A DNA stretch of 64,000 bases from Isoetes taiwanensis (GCA_021234155.1 JAJEKV010000033.1:3267454-3331453), one strand, 5' to 3'. Shown: positions 48,400 through 59,312, counted from the stretch's first letter. Numbers and translations are program-made. The notes: generated by a model from the sequence alone, not told the origin.

Positions 48400-51300
48400 G
48401 GCGGTGCTGTATCTTTCTATTTGCGGACGATGTGGTGGCGAATGGAGCCAAAATACCACCGTTGAATGTGGCATGCTAAAGATAGAATGGCGCCGCTGCA
48501 AGCGGTCGGTGGAACAGAAGAATTACTAACCAGCCCACGTCTGGCACTGGAGGACCTCTTACCATGGGAGTTCACAAGAGTTGACTGACGTAGCAATCCC
48601 TACCAAGAGAACTACGCCCGGTGTCACAGAGTACAAGAATACAACATAGAACACAGGTGAACATGAGCATGTCGGAGCAACCTAGGCCACTGAATCTAGA
48701 AGTCCGACCCCGGAGGTTCCAATAGACATGATCAAATACCAAGACAACAGTGGAACAATGCAAAAACCAAGACATGTGAAGTTCATTAGAATATTCCCTA
48801 TACATGTGCCTAGATCATAATGTTGTCGAGGTTGCCCATACCTGTTGAAGTAGCTTTCCCAATGAACTCTACAATGACATAGAAGTATATCTCATACTTA
48901 GCATTTTCACAATACTTACAGCTTACGCTAAGGCGATTCCCCCCATTAAGGAATGCAACTCCACATTAGCTTCCTCGATAAACCGATTGGTCATAGTAAC
49001 TTACCATACTTCTTACATATAATTCTCATCCAATACCATGCCGGAGTAGCTAAACTTACATCGACACGGGTGATGATCACAATCTAATCACGTCGATGAG
49101 TCTAAGCATGGCTATCATTGATGTAGCTCCGATGCTCACGCATTTCTGAACAAGGAAAGATACTACCAATCCACACAATGCAATACTTGCCTCATAACCA
49201 TTCTCCCATGGGGATAATCCATTAGCTATGATGCCTTTGATAAAATACAATGCAACAACTTAGAAACTTACATGTATACACTTAGATTAACAGTGCTCCA
49301 CGCCATAGCCTCATCTGGACACTCCATATACCTCATATTGCTCTCCCGGCCCAACTTCTCTAGATCTCCAAAGTTCCAACATCTATTTCTTTTTGAACCA
49401 TTGTTAGCTAAGGTTTTTTAATATTCTAATTAAAAACCCACTTTCCATAGCTTAAGATTTATTAATGCGTCTTAATGTGGAAACTCCAAATCTTGCACTT
49501 CTGGCTTAAAAATCCACAGGACCTCATGACCGCAACTGGATATAGCCTCTGCCAACTTACCATAAAACCAGGCCCCATCTCCAAAAACCACTCGTTCAAT
49601 GCCTCATGTTACTTTAGGACCTTATCTTGTTGTTGTTTAATTCAACAAAGCATACTTAAATAACTAATAATCAAATCAGACCTATCTCCTGCATCTGTAC
49701 TGAACTTACTATTGTGGATAGTCTGTGTTAGATCCCTGCCCTTGTACTTCCATAGTTTCCCTTATACTCCTTGTATATTTATTTATCCACTTCTTATTAA
49801 GGTGTACATGACATTTGTTAACAAGACATCAAGGAAAAGGACAAATAAAACAATGAAACAACCAACAAACAGATCGGGTTATAGACCGGGTTGCAACTTT
49901 TCGGAGCTGCCCACAATGCATCGGGGTTCTAATGCCCAAATCGGCCTGTTCCATGTCATATTTCCAGATCTTCTGGCTCCGTCGGCGACAATTCCGTCTG
50001 TTGCATGAAAAAAACCGTTGTTGCAGCCTATAACGTCTCAACTAGATTCCTCCTGCATCAATTTCAGCCTACTCCAGGCTCTTTTAGGATAATTACCATG
50101 CATCTAGATTAGCTTCTATTCCATCTTTCGTTCCTCTGGATGTTTCTGCATGCCATACTTTCTCGAACATACATAGCCAAACCTTCTTATCAATTCATGC
50201 ATAAATCCAATAATATCAGCCCATGTACCTCAGATTAACTCAACAAAACCCCACCTGTAAGAAGATGTTTGATGTCGTTCTTGATGTGATCTCCAAGCTC
50301 TTGCCTCTTTGGTGTCTCCAAGAGAATCCTTCTATGCTCTGCAATTCGTCTCTGGCCTCCTACAAAAGCTTTGCAAGGCTCCTTCTCAAAAACACAAGAA
50401 AACCCTTGCTTTTAAGCTCTCTACACATGCATGCACGCATGCATGCATGCTATCTAGGGATGGCGGCCAGAGTGAATCATAGCTTCTGAATCTGTTTTAA
50501 CATCGTCTGAGAGCTTGAGGGGATGTAGCTTGAAGAGGTAAAATGGCCTTGAATCGGTGCTGCATGGCTTAGAAAGATAAAAGATCAGACCCACAAGGAG
50601 TTTCAAATGGAATCCAGCTTTCACTGATCAAATTGTTGACATGTTTGCAGATGATATACAGCTGTAAAAAAACCGACCTGATGCTTCAGAGAGGCTTGCT
50701 GGGTTGGAGTTTTACGGCAGCCGAGTTTGTGCTTGTTTTGCAGACGAACCAGAAAACCGACATGATGCTTGCTGGAAGACTTTGTTGCAGCCTGCTTAGC
50801 TTGAGCAGAGGGATGGGGGCAAGCAGAAATGCTGGACCTCTTGAAAAACTCAAGAAGAATGCATATAGAAAGCTTGACAGTGCAGGAATAACTCCAGTAA
50901 ATGAGCAAGAAGATGGTTTCGGCTGCAAATAAGAACATGATGCTACAAATACTCTATAATTCTAGATGAGTATGCTGCCCGTTCTTGATGATGCTCACTT
51001 GTTCTTGAATGATGCTTGCTTACAGGTGATGCAGATGAAAAAGAACTATGATCCTCCATGGAGATTTGAGGCTCGAACTGACATATAGGGGGCTAGCCAA
51101 GCTGGCCCTCTGCAAATTTCTGAAAGAGAAGATCACAACTACTTGCTCATGAAGATGTGCAGCTCAAGGGACGATTTTTTTATGTGTGTAAATAAGAGCA
51201 CGGTTTTACCTGATAAGAATCAGAGGAAAAATCAAAATCTGAAACTTTATACAAACCAACACATGAATATTTTTTATAATGTTTCAGAATAGCTTGTTCA

Positions 51301-51614
51301 GCAGAAGCAGAGAGGAGTGCTGCCACCACTCCAAAAATCCTTGACTGCAAACTGGGCTTGCTGCACCTTAAGAACAGGGTCTTGAGAACAGATTTACGAG
51401 ATTAAATAATCATCAGCTGTTTTTGAAAAATTAAAGCCTCCAAGTGGATACAGGAATCAAGAATCGACTTGGTTGGGCAAACTAAGGAAATCTAAAGGGT
51501 GAAGAATAGTATACAAGAAGTCTTCAAAACGGAGAAGCATGAGAGCAGCAAGACAACAACAGGCAGTAAGGCGAAGGAAAGTGATCACGAGCGAATCCGG
51601 CATAACGGCGCCAG
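48400..51614. other. Interior of the nested element, non-coding
   Basis: Only short ORFs without domains on both strands. It includes a short GCATGCATGC palindromic run near 50437. This fits a large-retrotransposon-derivative interior relying on proteins from another element. Confidence 0.6.
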
Positions 51615-51971
51615 TGTTAGTTGTGAGTTCTTGGCATGCACCCTGCAGCAGCAGTCCATGACTGCCGGATGCTGCAAGGCTGCCATGCTCATGATCACAA
51701 AACAAGAACAAGACAAAGAAATATGTACAAAGAGTGAAGGGAACGTGGCCAAATGAGGCTCTCCAAATATGAGATCAAACATGAGTACATCTGAAGAGGC
51801 TCCGGTCTAATATAGTATAGACCACAAATCTGAGTCATACATCTAACTAAATCTAATCCCTACACTTATGTTAACCTAATCATGCCAAGTGTCAGTCTGC
51901 CACCACTGACACCTAACATGTGCATGCACCTAACATGTGCATGCACAATGTTAACCACTAGGTGGTTAACA
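51615..51971 (-). repeat. 5' LTR of the nested element
   Basis: Pair of 47406-47762, with the primer-binding site beginning at 51613 on the minus strand. Confidence 0.9.
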
Positions 51972-52385
51972 TCCATTCTGCCCCTATCGCGGTTGGGACC
52001 CTCCCGGCGGTCCTGCCGATCGTTCTCCAGCTCTTCAGATTCAGAGTCGGAGTCAAAACTAGAGTTGGAGGAATCTGTGCTAGGTGATCTCCTTCCCCGG
52101 CTTCTCTTCTTTGCTTTGTTTGCTCTGTCAGCCGGTGTTTGAGGTAGTTGGACATTCTGGTCTGGTCCCATTGCTGCTGTCCCTGCCAACAAAGCTCTTA
52201 TTTCATGGATATCCGATCTTATTTGCGATATCTCTTCTTCTGGGGTTGGTGCTTCGAACTCTTGGAACAGGTTCCTTGGTTGAAACTGCCTTGCGGGTGT
52301 CTGCTCTTCCTAAGGTTGTCTATCTTGTTCCACATTCCTGGGTGCTCTAGCTGCATACACATTAGATTGCACTATGATGATTAGC
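51972..52385 (-). pseudogene. R gag, N-terminal part
   Basis: Reads from about 52360: NVYAARAPRNVEQDRQP, a TAG (52312-52310), ARQFQPRNLFQEFEAPTPEE, SDIHEIRALLAG, then a Ser/Asp/Arg-rich stretch (GRRSPSTDSSNSSFDSDSES). The nested LTR element interrupts it. A CAG acceptor-like site at about 52354 could mark the start of a spliced gag exon. No methionine start is certain. Confidence 0.65.
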
Positions 52386-52529
52386 TTTTGTTTGTTATTG
52401 CATTAGTTTGTTTAATGATATAGTTGTGGGGACAAAATATATCAAAGAACACATGTAATGCTATAACTTATATTCATAAAGTGGAATAGTTTTACAATTG
52501 ATAAAAAAAAAAGAGAGAAAAGTTTTAAT

Positions 52530-53057
52530 TTATTCTTGAAATCTTCTATATGCCGGGTTATCTTCCAAGAACTTCTTCACTTGGGTTATGCCAACTGGTC
52601 GCCCCAAGTTTCTAAGGATGGTGGTGGCCGTACCACCTTGGAGTGTCGTCACCAGGTCTTCGATCCTTCTATCTGACGTGTAGGCTGCAGTGATGGCCAA
52701 TCTGCCATGTCGTCTGTATGGAACTGCAAAGTCGAAGGCGCTCAAAGCTATTGTCCTCTTGACCAGGATGACATGGTCGATGTTTGGAGGCATCCGGGCA
52801 TGTCTTTCAAATCCTGAGAGGGCAATCAGCATGAAGACTCCTTCTCCCCGTGGGCTAAACTGACAGTCTATGACCGCTATTCTTTCGTCGGTGAGAAGTG
52901 GCAGGTGGAATTTGAGGGCTTTGTGCTTCTTCTCTGGTTCTGATTCCAGTCCTGTGTCTCCGGAGTACTCATCTACTGACACTGCTATCATTTCTATGTA
53001 GTCACCGAACATGGACCTGGAAGAGGTCAAGTTGATGCCGCCTCTTTCTAATCCCAC
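52530..53057 (-). CDS. R accessory ORF3, unknown function
   Basis: About 175 codons, ending FLEDNPAYRRFQE. Segments include MFGDYIEMIAVSVDEYSGDT, CQFSPRGEGVFMLIALSGFE, RRHGRLAITAAYTSDRRIED and GRPVGITQVKKFLED. It has a compact, non-repetitive, globular look, and no known domain was recognised. Its frame is offset by one base from the end of ORF2, with no ATG at the boundary, so the two may be one protein broken by a frameshift or joined by frameshifting. A related remnant is in element L (488-712). Confidence 0.55.
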   Translation of the reverse strand: MGLERGGINLTSSRSMFGDYIEMIAVSVDEYSGDTGLESEPEKKHKALKFHLPLLTDERIAVIDCQFSPRGEGVFMLIALSGFERHARMPPNIDHVILVKRTIALSAFDFAVPYRRHGRLAITAAYTSDRRIEDLVTTLQGGTATTILRNLGRPVGITQVKKFLEDNPAYRRFQE

Positions 53058-53062
53058 TAGCG

Positions 53063-54046
53063 CTACTGCTCAGGTGTTGGGCAGGAGTGTGCCTGTTTTT
53101 CCCTGATGCCCATCCGCTCTTGGAGTGCGATAAATTCCTCCTCTGAGGGTAGCTCCTGCTGCTTCATCATCTGTTGGATGCCGGTGTAAGCTTCGATGTC
53201 TGATGACGACTAGCCAGAGTACGTGTGGGCCTCCCTAATATTGATGGAGAAGTCTTGAGTCTCCTGGTCGATGAAGTCATCGAGGTCGGGCTGCTGGCGT
53301 AGAAGGTGCAGGAGTTCGTCCACCCTGTAATCCCTGTCTCTGCACTCCGGGAGGTTCTTTATATCATGGAGCGTCAGGTACTCCTCCCCTTGGATAATGA
53401 CAGGGGTTAGACTGGTGATGCCTAACCCAAGTGGAGGTGTTGTCCTTGTTACTCTCAACCCTTCTTCAAAGCTTGGGAGATCTTCTGCTTGCTGCCTTTC
53501 TTGTATGGGGTCGACGTCGATGATGTCTTCCATGTCGTATCCCTGTCCTTCCTCGACCTCTTCCTCCTGTTCTGACTCCTCATAGTCCAGGAGCATCTGC
53601 TCCTCTTCACCTGCTTCTGTGGCCATGGGTTCAATCTCTAGAGGTTGAACAGAGGGTTCTCCTATCTGGGTTTGGGCTCTTTGGGACAAAAAGATAGCTA
53701 CAGCTACAGGATAGAAGAAATATCTCTTCCTATTTATGGATATAGTCATGTAATTTGGCATGCGAGCAACTTTATTTTCTAGGTACTTGTCTATATTTGG
53801 GATGTCATTCAGAGCTGCACGGAGGGCTGTTCTAGGTGCAAAATATCCTATGCATGGGGGAAGTTCTACCAGAGAAGGTCCTATCTTGGCATGGAACTCG
53901 GTCATGATCTCTTGGTAAAAAAGTGTGGCATTTATGGTGGCATCCACATCGATCTCCTTTTGGAAAACAGTGAAGATCGAGTTGATGTCAGCCTCAGCCA
54001 CATGAGCAGTGGCGATGTACCATCGCCTGAATGCAGAAGTGGCCAT
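53063..54046 (-). CDS. R accessory ORF2, unknown function (one TAG)
   Basis: Starts at ATG 54046 (MATSAFRRWYIATAHVAEAD), 90 bases after a TATA box. The first 130 residues look globular (YQEIMTEFHAKIGPSLVELP, APRTALRAALNDIPNIDKYL, RKRYFFYPVAVAIFLSQ). A very acidic middle (EESEQEEEVEEGQGYDMEDI) and a mixed C-terminal part follow. A TAG at 53212-53210 interrupts; the frame then continues to 53063. No family was recognised. The acidic stretch resembles those of histone chaperones and other chromatin factors only in composition. A related remnant is in element L near 1220-1640. Confidence 0.55.
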
Positions 54047-54124
54047 GATGCTGCTAGGGTTAACAAACAGATCTAGAAGTGCTTCTGGGAGCTGAAAGAT
54101 CGCCTTGGAGTGAGGAGTGATAGA

Positions 54125-54180
54125 GTTGTGGTCATATTTATAGGCAAAACCCTAATCTGAGAAATTTTTAGGGTTTGGGA
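54125..54180 (-). promoter_or_regulatory. TATA box and telo-boxes before ORF2
   Basis: Minus strand: AAACCCTAAAAATTT, then TTAGGGTTTTGCC, then TATAAATATG (54142-54133), with the ATG 90 bases downstream. The AAACCCTAA telo-box is a known plant promoter element, found in ribosomal-protein and histone genes. The set suggests ORF2 has its own promoter inside the retroelement. Confidence 0.6.
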
Positions 54181-54317
54181 ATATCTATGCCTTCAAGATC
54201 CGCTATGTAATTGATAGGTGATCTAGGTTAAAGAATACTTCCTGATGATCTTACTGCAAGAAATTTTATCTAATTTGGAGGTACTTGGGATGAATTTGGG
54301 TCATTTTGGTCTGACCA

Positions 54318-54380
54318 CTCACACAGTGCGCGAGAGGCATTTTCAAAACTTTTGGAACTGGTCCTGGCGCACTCTGTGAG
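54318..54380. repeat. Conserved hairpin, copy 1
   Basis: Arms CTCACACAGTGCGC and GCGCACTCTGTGAG pair over 14 bases with one mismatch. The loop contains GCATTTTCAAAACTTTTGG. Four copies exist in element R. Confidence 0.8.
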
Positions 54381-54521
54381 GGGTGGGCTGCTGCTTGGGT
54401 CCTAGATGGCTCTAAAATTACAATCTAACGATGGAATCCTACTTATCTCACCGGGTTAAGGTGGTTTGTGCCCTTACTTTCTACATTTGGACAAGTCTAG
54501 ACATAGATCAGTGGCCCAACA

Positions 54522-54556
54522 CTCACACAGTGCACGAGCCTGGCACACTCTGTGAG
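54522..54556. repeat. Conserved hairpin, copy 2 (short loop)
   Basis: Arms CTCACACAGTGCACGAG and GCACACTCTGTGAG with only a few loop bases; the long loop of the other copies is missing. It lies 140 bases from copy 1, between the H3-like ORF and ORF2. Confidence 0.75.
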
Positions 54557-54705
54557 GGGTGGGGCCCAAAATAGTGACTTTTTGTCTAATTTAACTAATT
54601 CCAATTGCACATGCCATTATTACAACCTCATTAAACACAATATTACACTTCACAACTTGATCAAAACATATTTATATTCACAAAGATTTTTACAGTTACA
54701 TCAAG

Positions 54706-55859
54706 TTAGCAATCTTCCTTCTTTATGAACCTAGCTAACTTCATGTCTCTAGGCATACAAGTGACTCTCTTCGCATGAAGAGCACATGCTAGGGAATCTT
54801 TGAAGTGCTGAACCAGCCTTTGCTCTGCTGCCTTCTGCAATGCAAGTAACATGTCATTTGTTACTCTCTTTGTCTTGTGAAATTCTTGCCGGATTTCACG
54901 GGTGAGTCTTGCAAAGGCAGCTCTTAGAATCAACAGTCTGTAGCTCCTCTGAAAATGAAGAATCTACTGAGCTGCTCTTGCAAAGTAGGAGTCTGCTTTT
55001 CTCTTCATTGGTTTCTTTTGTGGTACTAGTCTCTCCGAGGGCGACTTCAAGGTATTCTTCTTTGTCGGCCTTCCTCCCTCCACATACGTCACCTTATTCA
55101 CCTCGTAAAATTTCGAGTACTCCTCGTACATCTTCATGTACTCGTTGTACTCCTTCAACTTCTTCCTGTACTCTCGCTCGTGCTTGGGTACAAAGGATTC
55201 CCGAGCCAGTCTGCCCTTCTTTGGTTCAATTGTTGGCTTCGGCCGCTTCGGGTATGGAGGTGCTGCTGCAGATTCGTCCTCCTCCTCCTCTGGGTTTGAA
55301 GGTCCAGAACCTTCTGTTGGGTAGGGCACTCTTGATGCATCCTCATTCGAGTCTGTGTCTGATGAAGATGACGGTGGCCTGTCGGGCTCTCGCTCCCTTA
55401 TGCTCACCCCTTTGGCTGGTGTTGACTTTGTCTTCCTCCGAGTTTTCTTGGGCATTTCGGGGTCCTCCCTTTGGCCTCCTTCAGCTTTTGCTGCTCCTAG
55501 CTTTGTCTTTTTCACTTCTCCCTCTCCGCAATTCTCTTCCTCTTCACTTCTCTCTTCTTCTTGGTCATTTTCTTCAGCCGACGTGCTAGTTCTTCTAGAA
55601 TTGGCTCGCCCTCCTCGTCATCCTCTTCATGGTCATTTCCCTGATCCTCAGGGTTTTTTTGGTCATCTGGCTCCTGGGTTTGATCTTGGACATCCTCCTG
55701 CTACTGGTCTCCTTCCTCACCATCTGGATTAGGGTTAGGGTTTTCTGCCTGTCTGGCCCGTTCTTCCGCCTCTCTGGCCTTCTATTGAGCTGCAAGGACT
55801 TGGGCGTTGGTATAATTGTCGGGCATAACCACTCGAGCAGTTTGTTTGGTGCAGGCCAT
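54706..55859 (-). pseudogene. Long histone H3-like protein gene of element R
   Basis: ATG at 55859 gives MACTKQTARVV, matching the H3 tail (ARTKQTARKS) at seven of the first eight mature residues; only Arg2 is Cys. Then comes an acidic and Lys/Arg-rich linker of about 290 residues with a helical part (EREYRKKLKEYNEYMKMYEE). The C-terminal ~85 residues align with the H3 fold: FQRSYRLLIL (alphaN), ARLTREIRQEF (alpha1), MLLALQKAAEQRLVQHFKDS (alpha2), CALHAKRVTCMPRDMKLA (L2 and alpha3). His-Ala-Lys-Arg-Val-Thr of loop 2 is intact; loop 1 is altered. Defects: TAG at 55784-55782, 55703-55701 and 54966-54964, and a frameshift near 55515. Canonical H3 is about 136 residues, so this would be near three times longer. 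The fold is clear; linking tail and fold into one gene is inference. Confidence 0.8.
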
Positions 55860-56012
55860 GTTTTGAAATATGTCAATCACCTTCCAAGCGCCTAAAAATC
55901 GCCTTCTTGGCCGGAGAGCAGCTAGCTGGAGAAGAAAGGTGAAAATGAAGAACCCTAAGGGTCTATCTATAGGTCTGGAAATTTTAGGGTTTGGACCTGC
56001 AATTTCATGTTA
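55860..56012 (-). promoter_or_regulatory. Putative promoter of the H3-like ORF
   Basis: Minus strand: CCAAACCCTAAAATTTCC (telo-box), then a TATA-like CTATAGATAG (55972-55963) about 105 bases before the ATG. The layout resembles that before ORF2. The Helitron left end lies directly upstream. Confidence 0.5.
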
Positions 56013-56099
56013 TCTACTTACTTAAAAAGTTTTTTTCCGGCGATGTAACGCCGGCGCTAACGCTTTTTCCGGCAAAAAGTGTGAGTTTTGGAATCCAAA

Positions 56100-59000
56100 A
56101 ATATTTCTGACATAATTTTCGCTTTGCGAAACTTTCTCTCTCTCCGTCCCAAAAAAAAATGGGTTACGTTTTCTTCAAGGGAGCGTTTTTTCCGTCCTCT
56201 CCTCTCCATCATTCCTCTGCTTGGAGACGCAGGCAGAAGCTTCAGTATTTGCTCATCTCTTGCATTTGTATCTCTTTCAATCTTTCTTCAAGATTTCCGA
56301 AGGCAGCCGGATATTTTTCAAGGTAGTGCACAGCCGGATACAAAGATGTTTAACATAGTTATCAGGTATCAGGGCAGAGCTTGGATATCAGGGCAGAGTT
56401 TGTGGAGCCGTGATTAAAGGGCTTCGTTGAGCTTGAAGCCATTGTGAAAAGGTAAATCCATGAAAGGTTTTAGAATGGTTTTTTAAGGTCGGAATGGTTG
56501 TTTAGAATGCTTAGGGATGAAATGGTTCAATCTGCCAATTTTTTTCCATTCTGTCATTCTGCAGATCTTTCTTGCGGCCGTTTCTGTAGAAACCGACCCA
56601 TTCTAGACAGATTTGAGGCGCCAATAGTATGTTTTTTGTCGGGTTCCTAAAAATTGAAGCATCCTTGGGGTTTTCTATTGAAACAGGTTTCACGGGTTTT
56701 CTAAAACCCCAACCATCAGCAAAGAAACCAAAGGTGAGTTCCTAAAAACTGAATCATCCTCGTTTTTTTTTTTACTGAAACGAGTTTCTCAGGTTATAGC
56801 CTATTTCGCTCTGATCTGAGCACTGTATCTTTCTAGATATTATCAGAGACATATTTGAAACATTTTCATCTCATGTCTTCTTTCAGCAGAAGCATGGACC
56901 TGCAGTCAGTTTACAATGTTTTAAAAGCTTATTTTATTTATGACAAGACCTGGGAAGCTAAACATGGTGTTTAGTACTAAGAATACCATCTTGAAGAAAT
57001 ATGACGGTAGGTATTGATATTATCAACAACTAATTCAGGAATGCTTCATGATAAGATACTGAAGACATACATCTGTGCAGGTTCAAAGACATATTCCAAG
57101 AAGTTTATGAAGATGAATGGAAGTCTAAATATGAGGAAGCTGGCATATGGTCAGGTCTAGACTTTTCTTATTGGTAACAAATATACCTGAGTGAAGAATG
57201 AGAATGAGCAACTACTTCATGCCAGTGGCACATGTTCTATTTGACAATTTAGAATGGCCTGCAGGTGCAAATTCTTAAATATTTGGGCTGGAACAGGTAT
57301 CCTCAATCTATCCATATGTCATTGAATTGCATTTTCAGGGCTATGTTTCGATTTGCTGCATCCTTTGATTCATGTTTATGCAGCTTGCTGCAATATCTTG
57401 CTCTTCTTATGCAAGCAAAAGCAAAGAGCAGGTAAGCATCCTTTCTATTTGCTTATGATGCTAGCTTCATAAAATGCGGAGGTTCATGTTTCTTATTTTC
57501 TGTTTATAGATCGTTGCAAGAGTTGTCTAACATGACAGATTCAAGATGTGGATTTGAAATGGGTCTATGAACTCGATTAATGATTCTTACCACCAATGGA
57601 GCCTCTCTCTAGCGAAGCTTCTTTGATTGTTGAAATTTTCCGGCACCTCCAGGTATTTGGTGTTCAACGACCATCTTAGTTAAAATTTTCATTTCGCACG
57701 TTTGTTGTATAGGATGATTAAGATGTTTGGAGCATTGGCTTTTGCTTTCATCTCTGCAGCAACGCCAGGCAAGCAATTGTTGCATTTGAAGACATGTCAT
57801 AGCAAGCAAGTGTTTCAAACAACGCCATGCCATTTCTATTGTTCAAACCATTTTACTAATTTCACATAGGAATGATTGGACACCTGATCGATTTGATGTG
57901 GACATTGTTTCAACTTTAAGCCCAAGCTGATGCATCAGGTAATTGCTAATCCCAAACATTGGTGCATATTATTACTTTTGCAGAAGGCTCCTCCATATCC
58001 ATTCATTTTGCTTATGTAAGTTGATCTGTTGCAGAGTATGTGGTTTCATCTAAATGTTATCTATTTGGCATTGCGGGCTCTTAGAATGCTTCGGATAAAG
58101 GGATCCTTGACAGTGCTAAAAGTGATATGCCTGCATTATTGCTTGCATATAGGTTTAGAAGATGTAAAATCATAATCTCAGCATGTTTTGCTTGCAGGTG
58201 ATGGGTACTATTTATTTTTTAGAGGAGATTTTGTATTTTCTAGATAAGACAGCCTTAGCAAGCTTTACAAGCTTTTCATTTAAAATTGGTCTTATAGATG
58301 AATGGACTTTAGTCTTATAGTTGAATGATTCTAGAAAATTAAAGAGAGGTTACTTGGTGAATGCTTACAATATTCTTGCCTGCTGCAAATTCAATTCACG
58401 TACTCTTTTACTTTGTAGTTCTATTGATGTTATTCTGGATTGACTATTCAGCCATACACTGAACTGTCGGATTATTGTCGAATAGATCTGCATGTTCCAG
58501 TGTTAGTTTGCATTCATTTTTCTAAAATGTTCTGATTTTACAGGGTTGTGGCCTTCACATTTTTGCTAAAGGATTGTTACTGCCAGCAAGTGCAAGAAAA
58601 ATGGTAATCATTCTTTTGTTCTGGGCACTCATCCTTCTTTTGAGATTCCTATAGGTCCTTTCAAAAATCCATTAGACAATTTTGTTTATATAGATGTTAT
58701 GTTGATTTTGCAGATGGGGATCAAGGCACTATTGTAAACTGCAACCAATTTGTGAAATCTTATGAAGGTAGTCATTCAATCAAATTTCTATTTTTACACA
58801 TTTTTTGTCTTTTAATAACGGTATCACAGGTGTAGGAGGTCCTTGAAATATAAGCATTATGCACATCATTTATTTCTTACCCATTTCTGGCTTCAAAAGA
58901 GACAGAACGGCAAATAGACCTTCACCTGAAATGGTTTTTGAATTGCACATAAGCTGCTACTATGTTACTTACCCTTAAATTGTGTCAATTTGAAATTGAT

Positions 59001-59300
59001 AACATTGATATGCTCTCATTGTCAAACCATCATCGTCGGGCATTCATATGATAGGAAAACAAGCACAACATTTGTTTGATTCTGCTACTTATAGATAAGT
59101 GCATCAATTCTAAGACTTTTAGTCTCAACATTAGACAATGAAGGCCCTATTGGCACACACCAAGTATGCACAACATTGTCACGAGGTCAATGGAAACGCA
59201 CGCCCCTACATATGCATGGCAACGCTGAGCTCACATGCATTTAGAGCTGTGTAAACATTTAGATGTCCATGTTGAAAATTTGCGCAAGGGCTTCACCTGT
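56100..59300. other. Helitron interior, no clear genes
   Basis: AT-rich DNA with short GC-richer islands and many acceptor-like TTGCAG sites, which looks like captured intronic plant DNA. No exon could be identified with a protein family. Confidence 0.4.
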
Positions 59301-59312
59301 ATTGATATTAAG

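Larger units (their letters stand above)
47406..51971 (-). mobile_element. Nested non-autonomous LTR element (LARD-like)
   Basis: Two 357-bp LTRs (47406-47762 and 51615-51971), starting TGTTAG and ending GGTTAACA, are nearly identical. They are flanked by a perfect TCCAT target duplication (47401-47405 and 51972-51976). Next to the right LTR the minus strand reads TGGCGCCGTTATGCCGG, a primer-binding site like that for tRNA-Asp. Next to the left LTR is the purine run AGGGGGAGGCAG. The 3.85-kb interior has no gag or pol. High LTR identity makes it the youngest dated insertion in R. Confidence 0.9.

Noticed and set aside
53063-54046. ORF2 as a second histone (H4, H2A or H2B)
   Set aside because: No histone-fold blocks could be aligned by eye; only the acidic composition is suggestive.
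55022-55589. Plus-strand Ser-rich 226-codon ORF over the H3-like gene
   Set aside because: It is antisense to the charged linker; the minus-strand frame carries the histone fold and motif order.
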